Source: Citrobacter sp. 18056
Lineage (GTDB): Bacteria > Pseudomonadota > Gammaproteobacteria > Enterobacterales > Enterobacteriaceae
Direction: 5' to 3'
DNA length: 64,000 nucleotides
Assembly (NCBI GenBank): GCA_902706235.1
Contig: CACSJR010000009.1
Location: forward strand, 1-64,000
Below are positions 54,397 through 64,000 of the stretch, piece by piece. Under the pieces are notes generated by a model, which saw nothing but the letters and a program-made list of their open reading frames with translations, was not told where the DNA came from and did not search any database. A program made the position numbers and the translations under genes. Positions within the stretch are counted from its first letter, which is position 1. Each line of letters opens with the position of its first letter.

Positions 54397-55623
54397 CTAC
54401 ACGTCCAGCAGCAGACGAGTCGGATCTTCCAGCAGCTCTTTAATGGCCACGAGGAAGCCCACGGACTCACGACCATCGATCAGGCGATGATCGTAGGACA
54501 GTGCCAGGTACATCATTGGCAGAATTTCAACTTTGCCATCAACCGCCATCGGCCTGTCTTTAATGGCGTGCATGCCAAGGATCGCGCTCTGCGGTGGGTT
54601 GATGATTGGGGTAGACATCAGGGAACCGAACACGCCGCCGTTAGTGATGGTGAAGTTACCGCCAGTCAAGTCTTCTACCGTGAGCTTGCCATCACGGCCT
54701 TTCAGCGCCAGCGTTTTGATGTTCTTCTCGATGTCAGCCATGCCGAGCGCGTCAACGTCACGCAGAACTGGCGTTACCAGGCCACGTGGCGTGGAAACTG
54801 CCATGCTGACATCGAAGTAGTTGTGGTAAACCACATCTTCGCCATCGATAGAAGCGTTCACTTCCGGGTAGCGTTTCAGCGCTTCAACCACGGCTTTCAC
54901 GTAGAAGGACATGAAGCCCAGACGGATACCGTGACGTTTTTCAAACGCATCGCCGTACTGCTTACGCAGATCCATGATTGGCTTCATGTTGACTTCGTTG
55001 AAGGTCGTCAGCATGGCGGTTGAGTTTTTCGCTTCCAGCAGACGCTCAGCTACACGTTTGCGCAGGCGGGTCATCGGTACACGTTTCTCAGAGCGGCCTG
55101 CCAGCGGAGCCGGAGCAGCGGCGGCTGATGCGGCTTCTGGCGCTTTCGCTTCAGATTTAGCCGGGCCTTTTGCCAGATGTTTTTCAACGTCTTCGCGCGT
55201 CAGACGACCGCCCACACCGGTGCCTTTGAGAGCAGCGGCGTCGAGGTTATGCTCAGCCAGCAGGCGACGAATCGCCGGGCTCAGTGCGTCATTACTCTGT
55301 TCTTCCAAAGAAGCCTGCTGGCGCTGGGCCGGCGTGGAATCTTTGGCTTCAGATTTCGCGCTGGACTCTTTCCCGGCGCTGTTGCCTTCACGCAGGCGAC
55401 CGAGGATCTGACGAGAGGTCACGGTAGTGCCTTCGTCTTCCAGAACTGCATCCAGAATGCCGTCGGCCGACGCCGGTACTTCCAGTACCACTTTGTCAGT
55501 TTCGATTTCTACCAGAACTTCATCGCGGACTACCGCATCGCCTGGCTTCTTGTGCCAGGTAGCAACCGTTGCATCGGCTACAGATTCCGGCAGGTCGGGA
55601 ACAAGAATATCTACGCTACTCAT
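54397..55623 (-). CDS. sucB: 2-oxoglutarate dehydrogenase E2, dihydrolipoyl succinyltransferase SucB (408 aa)
   Basis: Lipoyl domain with the modified Lys in [14 protein letters not shown] (about 43), a Ser/Lys-rich linker, the E3/E1-binding domain (about 115-150: [17 protein letters not shown]) and the catalytic core ending with the His/Asp motif [12 protein letters not shown] (about 375-386). Slightly longer than in E. coli (405) in the linker. Confidence 0.98.
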   Translation of the reverse strand: MSSVDILVPDLPESVADATVATWHKKPGDAVVRDEVLVEIETDKVVLEVPASADGILDAVLEDEGTTVTSRQILGRLREGNSAGKESSAKSEAKDSTPAQRQQASLEEQSNDALSPAIRRLLAEHNLDAAALKGTGVGGRLTREDVEKHLAKGPAKSEAKAPEAASAAAAPAPLAGRSEKRVPMTRLRKRVAERLLEAKNSTAMLTTFNEVNMKPIMDLRKQYGDAFEKRHGIRLGFMSFYVKAVVEALKRYPEVNASIDGEDVVYHNYFDVSMAVSTPRGLVTPVLRDVDALGMADIEKNIKTLALKGRDGKLTVEDLTGGNFTITNGGVFGSLMSTPIINPPQSAILGMHAIKDRPMAVDGKVEILPMMYLALSYDHRLIDGRESVGFLVAIKELLEDPTRLLLDV

Positions 55624-55637
55624 TTTGTATCCTTTAA

Positions 55638-58445
55638 TTAATCGACGTTCAGCGCGTCATTGACCAGATCTTGTTGCTGCTTCTGGTGAACGGACATATA
55701 TCCTACCGCCGGAGAGGCGGAGGCCGGGCGACCTGCATAACGCAAGGCTGACCCAAATGGAATCACTTCACGTAAGTGATGCTGGCTGCAGTACCATGCG
55801 CCCTGGTTGAGCGGCTCTTCCTGGCACCAGACAAAATCATGCACGTGAGCATAAGCTTTCAGCACATCCTGCATCGCCTGATGCGGGAATGGATACAGCT
55901 GTTCGATACGCACGATGGCGACATCTTTTTGATCGTTCTTGCGACGCTGTTCCAGCAGGTCGTAGTAAACCTTACCGGAGCACATCACCACGCGTTTCAC
56001 GCCTGAAGGATCCAGCTCGTCCACTTCGCCAATCGCCGGCATAAAGGTGCCGTTGGCCAGTTCTTCGAGAGAGGAGACTGCCAGCGGGTGACGCAGCAGA
56101 GATTTCGGTGACATGACCACCAGCGGACGGCGCATCCCGCGCAGCGCCTGACGACGCAGCATGTGATAGACCTGAGCCGGAGTGGACGGCACACAAACCT
56201 GCATATTTTGTTCAGCACACAGCTGCAGATAGCGCTCCAGACGGGCGGAGGAGTGCTCCGGACCCTGCCCTTCGTAGCCGTGCGGCAGCAGCATGGTCAG
56301 GCCACACATACGGCCCCATTTCTGTTCGCCAGAGCTGATGAACTGGTCGATAACCACCTGCGCACCGTTGGCGAAATCACCGAACTGCGCTTCCCAGATA
56401 GTCAGGATGCGCGGCTCTGCGGTGGCGTAGCCGTATTCGAATGCCAGCACCGCTTCTTCAGACAGCACGGAGTCCCAGACCTTGAACTGGCCCTGACCGT
56501 TATGCACGTGTTGCAGCGGGGTGTAAGTGGAACCGTTAGTCTGGTTGTGAATGACCGCGTGGCGGTGGAAGAAGGTGCCGCGGCCGGAGTCTTCACCGGA
56601 CAGACGCACAGGAATGCCTTCATCTACCAGCGTGGCGTATGCCAGGTTTTCCGCGCCGCCCCAGTCAAACATTTTCTCGCCTGCGGCCATCAACTGACGA
56701 TCGCCATAGATTTTCGCCACGCGAGACTGCATTTCAACGGCGTCCGGCACGGTGCTGATGCGCTTCGCCAGTTCCTGCAAACGCTTCATGTCGACTTTAT
56801 TCGGGTAGCTCTCATCCCACTCGTGGTTGAGATACGGCGACCAGGTAAAGGAGTGCATGTTCATTGGACGCCACTCTTTCACCACGCACTCACCCGCATC
56901 CAGCGCGTCGCGGTACAGATTGACCAGCTCGGTGGCATCTTCCAGCGTGGCAACGCTATCGCCTTCCAGCTTATCAGCGTAAATTTTACGCGGGGTTGGA
57001 TGCTTTTTGATTTTCTGGTACATCAGCGGCTGGGTTGCGCTTGGCTCATCGGCTTCGTTATGGCCGTGACGGCGGTAGCACACCAGGTCAATGAACACAT
57101 CGCGTTTGAAGGTGTTACGGAAATCGAGCGCCAGACGGGTAACAAATGCCACGGCTTCCGGGTCATCCGCGTTCACGTGGAAAATCGGCGCCATCACCAT
57201 TTTACCGATATCGGTACAGTACGGTGTGGAACGCGCATCCAATGGGTTGGACGTCGTGAAGCCCACCTGGTTGTTGATGACGATACGCACGGTACCGCCC
57301 ACTTCGTAACCGCGCGCTTTAGACATGTTCAGGGTTTCCTGAACCACGCCCTGCCCGGCAACCGCCGCATCACCGTGAATGGTAATCGGCAGTACTTTGT
57401 TGCTGCTTGGCTCTTCCAGACGATCCAGACGCGCACGTACGGAGCCAATAACCACCGGGCTCACGATTTCAAGGTGCGACGGGTTGAACGCCAGCGCCAG
57501 GTGCACCAGGCCGCCTTCGGTTTCGATATCAGACGAGAAGCCCATGTGGTACTTCACGTCACCGGTGCCGAGGTGTTCTTTATGCTTACCGGCGAATTCG
57601 TCGAACAGGTCCTGCGGCTTTTTACCGAGCACGTTAATCAGAACGTTCAGACGACCGCGGTGCGCCATACCCAGCACCACTTCGCGCGTGCCGCTTTTAC
57701 CCGCATGGCGGATAAGCTCTTTGAGCATTGGCACCAGCGCGTCGCCGCCTTCCAGTGAGAAGCGTTTTGCGCCCGGGAATTTCGCGCCCAGGTAACGTTC
57801 CAGGCCTTCGGCCGCGGTCAGTTCTGTCAGGAAGCGTTTCTTTTCGTCCGCGCTGAAGGTCGCGTGACCAACCACCGATTCGATGCGCTGCTGGATCCAG
57901 CGTTTCTCTTCAGTGGACGTGATATGCATATATTCCGCACCGATGGAGCCGCAATACGTCTGCTTAAGGGCAGCGATCAGTTCGCCCAGCTTCATCGTCT
58001 CTTTACCGATAGCAAACGAGCCTACGTTATAGCTGTCCTGGAAATCCGCCTCGGTCAGGTCATGGAAAGCCGGGTCTAAATCAGACACCCGCTCTTGTTT
58101 CCACAGACCTAACGGATCGAGATTGGCGTCCTGATGACCACGGAAACGATACGCGTTGATCAGCTGCAGGACTTTAACCTGCTTCACATTGGTGTCAGGG
58201 TCAGAAATCGAGGAAGAGTAACGTGAGGCATCCTTCGCCAGACGACGGAAATAATCACGCGTAGTAGAATGAAATTGATCCGGTTTGACTCCGGTACCAG
58301 GTAATTGCTGGAACATTGAACGCCAGTTGGCGTCGACAGAGTCAGGATCGGTTAAGAAGTCTTCATAGAGCTGTTCTATCCAGCTCTGGTTAGAGCCAGA
58401 GAGGTAAGAAGAGTCCAGCCAGGCTTTCATTGCGCCGTTCTGCAT
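55638..58445 (-). CDS. sucA: 2-oxoglutarate dehydrogenase E1, SucA (935 aa)
   Basis: Thiamine-diphosphate enzyme that decarboxylates 2-oxoglutarate. Conserved blocks: [32 protein letters not shown] (about 258-270), [11 protein letters not shown] and the transketolase-like region [15 protein letters not shown]. Two residues longer than E. coli. 14 bases before sucB. A REP-like palindrome and the sucA promoter region lie upstream. Confidence 0.98.
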   Translation of the reverse strand: MQNGAMKAWLDSSYLSGSNQSWIEQLYEDFLTDPDSVDANWRSMFQQLPGTGVKPDQFHSTTRDYFRRLAKDASRYSSSISDPDTNVKQVKVLQLINAYRFRGHQDANLDPLGLWKQERVSDLDPAFHDLTEADFQDSYNVGSFAIGKETMKLGELIAALKQTYCGSIGAEYMHITSTEEKRWIQQRIESVVGHATFSADEKKRFLTELTAAEGLERYLGAKFPGAKRFSLEGGDALVPMLKELIRHAGKSGTREVVLGMAHRGRLNVLINVLGKKPQDLFDEFAGKHKEHLGTGDVKYHMGFSSDIETEGGLVHLALAFNPSHLEIVSPVVIGSVRARLDRLEEPSSNKVLPITIHGDAAVAGQGVVQETLNMSKARGYEVGGTVRIVINNQVGFTTSNPLDARSTPYCTDIGKMVMAPIFHVNADDPEAVAFVTRLALDFRNTFKRDVFIDLVCYRRHGHNEADEPSATQPLMYQKIKKHPTPRKIYADKLEGDSVATLEDATELVNLYRDALDAGECVVKEWRPMNMHSFTWSPYLNHEWDESYPNKVDMKRLQELAKRISTVPDAVEMQSRVAKIYGDRQLMAAGEKMFDWGGAENLAYATLVDEGIPVRLSGEDSGRGTFFHRHAVIHNQTNGSTYTPLQHVHNGQGQFKVWDSVLSEEAVLAFEYGYATAEPRILTIWEAQFGDFANGAQVVIDQFISSGEQKWGRMCGLTMLLPHGYEGQGPEHSSARLERYLQLCAEQNMQVCVPSTPAQVYHMLRRQALRGMRRPLVVMSPKSLLRHPLAVSSLEELANGTFMPAIGEVDELDPSGVKRVVMCSGKVYYDLLEQRRKNDQKDVAIVRIEQLYPFPHQAMQDVLKAYAHVHDFVWCQEEPLNQGAWYCSQHHLREVIPFGSALRYAGRPASASPAVGYMSVHQKQQQDLVNDALNVD

Positions 58446-58648
58446 CGTGATCCCTTAAGCATTTTTATGCTTACTTTCGCCGTAGAAACTACCACGCACA
58501 CCAGGTGTACGTGCCGGGGTTCACTTGCGAGCTCTTCTATGCGGGCCCGCGAAGGAACCTTTAAAAACTGCCCTCTAACCGTCGCTGAACATCCCGGTTA
58601 TCGATGCCTGATATGGCAGTTTTTAGAGGTTTCCTGCAATTCCGTTTT

Positions 58649-58713
58649 CCTGATGGCGTTGCGCTGAACTGGCCTACTCTCATGTAGGCCTGACTAACGT
58701 AGCGCCATCAGGC
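58649..58713. repeat. REP-like palindromic element between sdhB and sucA
   Basis: CCTGATGGCGTTGCGCT and AGCGCCATCAGG are inverted around GGCCTACTCTCATGTAGGCC, giving a nested palindrome of about 65 bases. Its position and shape match the REP/BIME present here in E. coli; such elements are made within transcripts and affect mRNA stability. Confidence 0.75.
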
Positions 58714-58721
58714 GTTATTAC

Positions 58722-59438
58722 TTATGCACTGCGTTGCAGCAGCATCGACTTAATATGGCCGATGGCGCGCGTCGGGTTAAGTCCTTTCGGACATACACTG
58801 ACGCAGTTCATGATGCTATGGCAGCGGAATACGCTGAAAGCGTCACTTAAACCTTCAAGGCGGCTATCGGTTTCGGTATCACGGCTGTCGATCAGGAAGC
58901 GGTACGCTGCCAGCAGACCGGCTGGGCCGATGAACTTATCCGGGTTCCACCAGAATGATGGGCACGACGTGGAACAACATGCACAGAGAATACACTCGTA
59001 CAGACCGTCCAGTTTTTCACGCTGCTCAGGCGACTGCAAATGCTCGCGAGCGGGTGGATTTTGCCCATTATTCAACAGGTAAGGCTTAATCTTCTCATAT
59101 TGAGCATAGAACTGCCCCATGTCTACCACCAAATCGCGAACCACCGGTAATCCCGGCAGAGGGCGAATCACAATCTTCTGCCCGGCACGCTGTAGAGCGG
59201 AAATGGGGGTAATACACGCCAGACCGTTTTTGCCGTTCATGTTTACGCCATCAGAGCCACACACCCCTTCACGGCAAGAACGACGGAACGACAGCGTCGG
59301 GTCCTGTTCTTTCAGCTGGATTAACGCATCCAGCAGCATCATGTCGCGCCCTTCTTCCGCTTCGAGGGTGTATTCCTGCATGCGCGGAGCGTCATCGACA
59401 TCCGGGTTATAACGATAAACTGAAAACTCAAGTCTCAT
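58722..59438 (-). CDS. sdhB: Succinate dehydrogenase iron-sulfur subunit SdhB (238 aa)
   Basis: Cysteine clusters: [2Fe-2S] CREGVCGSDGVNMNG (about 55-69) plus Cys75; [4Fe-4S] and [3Fe-4S] CILCACCSTSCPSFWWNP and CHSIMNCVSVCPKG. Electrons pass from SdhA to the membrane quinone. 16 bases after sdhA. Length 238 as in E. coli. Confidence 0.98.
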   Translation of the reverse strand: MRLEFSVYRYNPDVDDAPRMQEYTLEAEEGRDMMLLDALIQLKEQDPTLSFRRSCREGVCGSDGVNMNGKNGLACITPISALQRAGQKIVIRPLPGLPVVRDLVVDMGQFYAQYEKIKPYLLNNGQNPPAREHLQSPEQREKLDGLYECILCACCSTSCPSFWWNPDKFIGPAGLLAAYRFLIDSRDTETDSRLEGLSDAFSVFRCHSIMNCVSVCPKGLNPTRAIGHIKSMLLQRSA

Positions 59439-59454
59439 TTTCCTGTCTCCGCAA

Positions 59455-61221
59455 TTAGTAGGTACGCACTTTCGGCGGGAATGCCGGACGCAGTTTCGGT
59501 TCCATGTTCACTTCACGACGGGTCATGGATTCCGACTGCGGCTGGTACAGGGAGTGGCAGAGCCAGTTTGCGTCATCGCGTTCCGGGAAGTCGAAGCGGC
59601 TGTGTGCGCCACGGCTTTCAGTACGGAAGTTTGCCGATACCGCAGTCGCGAAGGCCGTTTCCATCAGGTTATCCAGCTCCAGACACTCAACGCGCTGGGT
59701 ATTGAATTCGCTGGAGGTGTCGTCCAGACGGGCGTTTTTCAGGCGCTCGCGGATCACTTTCAGCTGTTCCAGACCTTTCGCCATCGCATCACCTTCACGG
59801 AAGACCGAGAAGTTGTGCTGCATACATTCCTGCAGTGCTTTACGGATTTCCACTGGATCTTCACCGCTACGGGTGTTGTTCCAGCGGTTGAGACGTTCCA
59901 GAGAAGCGTCAATATCAGATTCACTTGCGTCACGCAGCGCGCCCTGCTCGGCGATGGATTCTTGCAGATGCAGACCAGCAGCACGACCAAATACTACCAG
60001 GTCCAGCAGCGAGTTGCCGCCCAGACGATTAGCGCCGTGAACGGAGACACAGGCAATTTCGCCCACCGCGAACAGGCCCGGGATCACCACGTCTTCGCCC
60101 TTCTCGTTCACGGTCAGCGCCTGGCCGGTCACTTTGGTCGGAATACCGCCCATCATGTAGTGGCAGGTTGGGATAACCGGGATCGGTTCTTTAACCGGGT
60201 CGACGTGTGCAAAGGTACGGGACAGTTCGAGGATGCCCGGCAGACGGGATTCGAGCACGTCTTTGCCGAGGTGATCGAGTTTCAGTTTGGCATGCGGACC
60301 CCATGGGCCATCGCAACCGCGACCTTCACGGATTTCGATCATGATGGAACGCGCCACCACGTCACGACCCGCCAGGTCTTTCGCGTTCGGCGCATAGCGC
60401 TCCATGAAACGCTCACCGTGTTTGTTCAGCAGATAACCGCCTTCACCACGACAACCTTCGGTCACCAGCACCCCCGCACCGGCGATACCGGTTGGGTGGA
60501 ACTGCCACATTTCCATATCCTGCACCGGAACACCGGCGCGGATAGCCATACCAACGCCGTCACCGGTGTTGATATGCGCATTGGTTGTGGACTGATAAAT
60601 ACGGCCTGCACCGCCGGTCGCCAGCACGGTGGCATTGGCTTTGAAGTACACGACTTCACCGGTTTCGATGCACAGCGCGGTACAACCGACCACCGCGCCA
60701 TCCTGGTTTTTCACCAGATCCAGCGCATACCACTCGGAGAAAATGGTGGTGTGGTTTTTCAGGTTCTGCTGATACAGAGTATGCAATAGCGCGTGACCGG
60801 TACGGTCAGCCGCCGCTGCGGTACGTGCCGCCTGCTCGCCGCCGAAGTTTTTCGACTGGCCGCCAAACGGACGCTGATAAATAGAGCCATCATCCAGACG
60901 GGAGAATGGCAGACCCATATGTTCCAGCTCCAGAATCGCTTCCGGGCCGGTCTTACACATATATTCGATAGCGTCCTGGTCACCGATGTAGTCTGACCCT
61001 TTTACGGTGTCATACATGTGCCATTCCCAGTTATCTTCATGAGTGTTACCGAGCGCAACGGTGATACCGCCTTGCGCAGATACGGTATGGGAACGGGTCG
61101 GGAAGACTTTAGAGAGCAGCGCACAGGTCTGGCCGCTTTGGGAAATTTGCAGTGCGGCACGCATGCCTGCACCACCTGCGCCGATTACAACAGCATCAAA
61201 TTCTCTGACTGGCAGTTTCAT
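59455..61221 (-). CDS. sdhA: Succinate dehydrogenase flavoprotein SdhA (588 aa)
   Basis: FAD-binding start [15 protein letters not shown]; covalent flavin His in [13 protein letters not shown] (about 45); substrate-site RGEGGYLLN and [13 protein letters not shown]. The start at 61221 ([14 protein letters not shown]) gives the E. coli length 588; its ATG shares a base with the sdhD stop. Confidence 0.98.
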   Translation of the reverse strand: MKLPVREFDAVVIGAGGAGMRAALQISQSGQTCALLSKVFPTRSHTVSAQGGITVALGNTHEDNWEWHMYDTVKGSDYIGDQDAIEYMCKTGPEAILELEHMGLPFSRLDDGSIYQRPFGGQSKNFGGEQAARTAAAADRTGHALLHTLYQQNLKNHTTIFSEWYALDLVKNQDGAVVGCTALCIETGEVVYFKANATVLATGGAGRIYQSTTNAHINTGDGVGMAIRAGVPVQDMEMWQFHPTGIAGAGVLVTEGCRGEGGYLLNKHGERFMERYAPNAKDLAGRDVVARSIMIEIREGRGCDGPWGPHAKLKLDHLGKDVLESRLPGILELSRTFAHVDPVKEPIPVIPTCHYMMGGIPTKVTGQALTVNEKGEDVVIPGLFAVGEIACVSVHGANRLGGNSLLDLVVFGRAAGLHLQESIAEQGALRDASESDIDASLERLNRWNNTRSGEDPVEIRKALQECMQHNFSVFREGDAMAKGLEQLKVIRERLKNARLDDTSSEFNTQRVECLELDNLMETAFATAVSANFRTESRGAHSRFDFPERDDANWLCHSLYQPQSESMTRREVNMEPKLRPAFPPKVRTY

Positions 61222-61568
61222 TACACACCCCACACCACAACAAATCCATAAATCACGTAAACCACCAGTGCAACGACGATAGCCAGTTGCAGAGGCAGGC
61301 GAATCGCCAGCGGTTTAACGTAGTCGGTCAACACCTGCCACATGCCAATCCAGGCATGAATCAAGATAGAGAACAGAGCCAGCAGGGTGAAGACTTTGGT
61401 GAAAGCGGAAGAGAAGAAACCCGTCCAGACTTCCCAGGTGAGCGAGCCGTGGGTCGCGAAGAAACCAACCATGTAGATAATGTACAGAGTCAGAACGATC
61501 GCGGTGGCACGTACGAGGATGAAGTCATGTACGCCGTTGCGTCCTAGTGCTGAGGCGTTGCTTACCAT
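61221..61568 (-). CDS. sdhD: Succinate dehydrogenase membrane anchor SdhD (115 aa)
   Basis: Three membrane helices; heme ligand His71 lies in [19 protein letters not shown]. Identical in length and very similar to E. coli SdhD. Its start overlaps sdhC by seven bases. Confidence 0.98.
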   Translation of the reverse strand: MVSNASALGRNGVHDFILVRATAIVLTLYIIYMVGFFATHGSLTWEVWTGFFSSAFTKVFTLLALFSILIHAWIGMWQVLTDYVKPLAIRLPLQLAIVVALVVYVIYGFVVVWGV

Positions 61569-61951
61569 ACGAGGACTCCTGCGAGAAGTGAAAGCACGAC
61601 AGTAATAACAAAAGAAATCTTGGCAGACCGCACACCCACTTCGAAGGTCTCTTCCAGATAGCCAAAGTCCATCATCAGATGGCGAATGCCCACCACGGCG
61701 TGATACGCCAGTGCGGTCAGAATGCCCCAGAGGATGAATTTGACGAAGAAGCCGCTCATGATGGAGCTCGCGACCATGAAGCCTTCAGGAGAGGAGAGAC
61801 TGGTGCCCAGTAACCACAACAGGATGCCAACCGCCACAAATGTAATCACGCCAGAAACGCGGTGGAGGATGGACGCTATCGCCGTTACAGGAAATCGGAT
61901 CGTTTTGAGATCCAGATTGACAGGTCTTTGTTTTTTCACATTTTTTATCAT
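61562..61951 (-). CDS. sdhC: Succinate dehydrogenase cytochrome b556 subunit SdhC (129 aa)
   Basis: Three membrane helices; [20 protein letters not shown] and [12 protein letters not shown] form the quinone site (Ser, Arg); heme His84 in [20 protein letters not shown]. The start at 61951 ([10 protein letters not shown]) gives the 129-residue mature E. coli protein; five more codons lie in frame above. First gene of sdhCDAB-sucABCD. Confidence 0.97.
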   Translation of the reverse strand: MIKNVKKQRPVNLDLKTIRFPVTAIASILHRVSGVITFVAVGILLWLLGTSLSSPEGFMVASSIMSGFFVKFILWGILTALAYHAVVGIRHLMMDFGYLEETFEVGVRSAKISFVITVVLSLLAGVLVW

Positions 61952-62191
61952 GAATAACGCCCACATGCTGTTCTTATTGTTTCCCTTCCTCCGGTCTGCG
62001 TGCGGGTCAGACAGCGTCCTTTCTATAACTGCGCGTCATGTAAAAACTCCATATGAAAGAGCTAAAACGGCACATTACAACGCTGGGTGGCTCGGGATTG
62101 CAGGGGTTTCCGGAGACCTGGCGGCAGTATAGGCCGTTCACAAAATCATTACAATTAACCTACATATAGTTTGTCGGGTTTTATGCGGAAC

Positions 62192-62207
62192 AGTGATCAG
62201 GGTCACG
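62192..62207. promoter_or_regulatory. CRP-type site between sdhC and gltA
   Basis: AGTGATCAGGGTCACG fits TGTGA-N6-TCACA with one mismatch in each half. It suits catabolite control of the TCA operons. Confidence 0.6.
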
Positions 62208-62288
62208 ATAACAACATTATTTTAATTTTTACTCACGAGGTTTGACAAATATTAAACATTATTGTTACAACCATCACTTAGAAAGGCA

Positions 62289-62294
62289 TATAAT
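62289..62294 (+). promoter_or_regulatory. gltA promoter -10 element
   Basis: TATAAT followed by GCGTAAAAGTTATG, nearly the same as the main E. coli gltA promoter; its -35 is weak (TTGTTACAAC region). It implies a leader of about 300 bases. Confidence 0.65.
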
Positions 62295-62604
62295 GCGTAA
62301 AAGTTATGGGGTCACCCTTTCTCCTGACAAATAGTTATGTAACAGTGAGAAAGTATTGACCGCACCATTGCCGACAGTTAATAGTGATAGACAGGTTTGA
62401 ATAATCGGACTGCTAAGACCCTGATTTGCTGTTGTTTCACGGTGGATTGAACGTATGCCCCAAGGCGCCCTTTGCTCTGTACCCTGGTTTACCCTCGCGA
62501 GCTGAGCGGTGAGCCGAATAACAAACTGGTAACGTCGAAAATCACCCTGAAAGCGAATCCGGCATCCGGCAGTCTTATGCAATAAGGCGCTAAGGAGACC
62601 GTAA

Positions 62605-63891
62605 ATGGCTGATACAAAGGCAAAGCTCACTTTCAACGGTGATACTGCTATTGAACTGGATGTGCTAAAAGGCACACTCGGCGAAGACGTTATTGACATC
62701 CGTACCCTCGGCTCAAAAGGGATGTTCACTTTTGACCCTGGTTTTACCTCCACCGCATCCTGCGAATCAAAAATCACGTTTATCGACGGTGATGAAGGTA
62801 TCCTTCTGCATCGCGGTTTTCCTATTGATGAGCTCGCAACACAGTCTAACTATCTCGAAGTCTGCTACATCCTGCTGAACGGTGAAAAACCGACCCAGGA
62901 ACAGTACGAAGAATTCAAAACCACCGTGACCCGTCACACCATGATCCACGAGCAGATTACCCGTCTGTTCCACGGCTTCCGTCGTGACTCGCATCCAATG
63001 GCGGTCATGTGCGGCGTGACCGGCGCGCTGGCGGCGTTCTATCATGACTCCATGGACGTGAATAACCCGCGTCACCGCGAAATCGCTGCGTTCCGTCTGC
63101 TGTCTAAGATGCCGACCATGGCCGCGATGAGTTACAAATATTCCATCGGTCAGCCGTTTGTTTACCCGCGCAACGACCTCTCCTACGCCGGCAATTTCCT
63201 CAACATGATGTTCTCCACTCCGTGTGAAGAGTACGTGGTGAACCCGGTTCTGGAACGCGCGATGGACCGTATTCTGATTCTGCATGCCGATCACGAGCAG
63301 AACGCCTCTACGTCTACCGTCCGTACCGCGGGCTCAAGCGGCGCGAACCCGTTCGCCTGTATCGCTGCGGGCATCGCGTCTCTGTGGGGACCAGCACACG
63401 GCGGCGCCAACGAAGCCGCACTGAAAATGCTGGAAGAAATCAGCTCTGTTGAGCACATTCCAGAATTCGTACGTCGCGCCAAAGATAAGAACGATTCGTT
63501 CCGTCTGATGGGCTTCGGTCACCGTGTTTACAAAAACTATGACCCGCGCGCCACCGTGATGCGTGAAACCTGTCACGAAGTGCTGAAAGAGCTGGGCACC
63601 AAAGACGACCTGTTGCAGGTGGCAATGGAGCTTGAGCACATTGCGCTGAATGACCCGTACTTCATTGAGAAGAAACTCTACCCGAACGTGGACTTCTACT
63701 CTGGCATCATCCTGAAAGCGATGGGCATTCCGTCCTCCATGTTTACCGTCATCTTCGCTATGGCGCGTACTGTTGGCTGGATTGCACACTGGAGCGAAAT
63801 GCACAGCGAAGGCATGAAAATTGCCCGTCCACGCCAGCTGTACACCGGCTATGACAAACGCGAGTTCAGCTCAGACGTTAAAAAGAAATAA
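62605..63891 (+). CDS. gltA: Citrate synthase GltA, type II (428 aa)
   Basis: Condenses acetyl-CoA and oxaloacetate. Catalytic His in [11 protein letters not shown] (about 265), His in [13 protein letters not shown] (about 306) and Asp in YPNVDFYSG (about 363). The N-terminal domain (1-60, [19 protein letters not shown]) is that of the NADH-inhibited hexameric enzymes of Gram-negative bacteria. GGAG is nine bases upstream. One residue longer than E. coli. Confidence 0.98.
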   Translation: MADTKAKLTFNGDTAIELDVLKGTLGEDVIDIRTLGSKGMFTFDPGFTSTASCESKITFIDGDEGILLHRGFPIDELATQSNYLEVCYILLNGEKPTQEQYEEFKTTVTRHTMIHEQITRLFHGFRRDSHPMAVMCGVTGALAAFYHDSMDVNNPRHREIAAFRLLSKMPTMAAMSYKYSIGQPFVYPRNDLSYAGNFLNMMFSTPCEEYVVNPVLERAMDRILILHADHEQNASTSTVRTAGSSGANPFACIAAGIASLWGPAHGGANEAALKMLEEISSVEHIPEFVRRAKDKNDSFRLMGFGHRVYKNYDPRATVMRETCHEVLKELGTKDDLLQVAMELEHIALNDPYFIEKKLYPNVDFYSGIILKAMGIPSSMFTVIFAMARTVGWIAHWSEMHSEGMKIARPRQLYTGYDKREFSSDVKKK

Positions 63892-63964
63892 TTGACGTTG
63901 GGTGCGGTGCAGTCTGATGCCCTCACCCCGCCCCTCTCTCACGGGGAGAGGTGGCAAACATAAA

Positions 63965-64000
63965 AAAACGGTAACCTTCGGGTTACCGTTTTGCTTTTAC
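63965..64000 (+). terminator. gltA terminator
   Basis: AAAACGGTAACC-TTCG-GGTTACCGTTTTGCTTTT at the end of the window. A second hairpin CCTCTCTCACGGGGAGAGG lies just before it. Confidence 0.88.

Larger units (their letters stand above)
61952..62604. other. Divergent sdhC-gltA control region
   Basis: About 650 bases with no gene on either strand. It holds a CRP-type site (62192-62207), a TTGACA at 62242-62247 and the -10 TATAAT at 62289-62294 for rightward gltA transcription, and a long gltA leader. ArcA- and CRP-controlled promoters for both operons are known from E. coli. Leftward sdhC promoter elements were not pinned down. Confidence 0.7.

Noticed and set aside
56163..57758. A 531-codon open frame antisense to sucA
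   Set aside because: It is the mirror of a high-GC conserved gene whose codon bias keeps the opposite frame open. It has no ribosome site, no family and the sense gene is certain.
59554..60789. A 411-codon frame antisense to sdhA
   Set aside because: Same cause: antisense shadow of a conserved gene, with no protein features.

Overview
The window is a piece of a chromosome from the family Enterobacteriaceae: close to E. coli in gene order, but with protein differences throughout, as expected for an Enterobacter/Lelliottia/Citrobacter/Klebsiella-type genus. It has two parts of very different composition. Positions 1 to about 19,640 are the right-hand part of an AT-rich prophage. From about 19,643 to 64,000 is GC-richer conserved core chromosome: the gal, tol-pal, cyd, suc and sdh neighbourhood.

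Prophage (1-19.64 kb). Nearly all genes lie on the minus strand. Reading from right to left there is a large serine integrase (17.8-19.6 kb) at the junction with the host gene ybhA; small genes and structured intergenic DNA; an SF2 helicase-like replication protein with a small putative DNA-binding protein; a GIY-YIG/T5orf172-like protein; a cargo segment (an SOS-box-controlled unknown gene, a degenerate EAL-domain protein, several lipoproteins including an RcsF-like one); then a siphophage packaging and head module (small and large terminase, gpW-like joining protein, portal, protease-capsid fusion, two connector/terminator proteins) and two tail-tube paralogues. The first tube paralogue is fused to a tail-fibre-like region with a C-terminal S74 chaperone domain. 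The second is cut off by an IS3-family element running off the left edge. The left attachment site, the lysis genes, the rest of the tail and any repressor are outside the window. The palindrome AGTACT is strikingly over-represented across the whole prophage and rare in the host DNA.

Core chromosome (19.64-64 kb). The 3' part of ybhA is followed by modABC (molybdate import), acrZ, modE-modF, the galETKM operon with its GalR operators, gpmA with a Fur-type box, aroG with a TyrR box, ybgS, zitB, pnuC and nadA (NAD precursor supply, NadR-type operator), a tRNA-Lys/tRNA-Val cluster with duplicated tRNA 3'-end/terminator fragments, ybgC-tolQRAB-pal-cpoB (envelope constriction and integrity), cydABX-ybgE (cytochrome bd oxidase), mngRAB (2-O-alpha-mannosyl-D-glycerate uptake and cleavage), sdhCDAB-sucABCD (TCA cycle, with an SdhX-like 3'-UTR RNA) and gltA. 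An ERIC element overlaps the start of ybgC, and a REP-like palindrome lies between sdhB and sucA.

Gene identities in the core are very secure because lengths, motifs and order match the E. coli counterparts. In the prophage the structural, terminase and integrase calls are secure at family level; the cargo genes are mostly family-level guesses or unknown. All counts of motifs are by eye.
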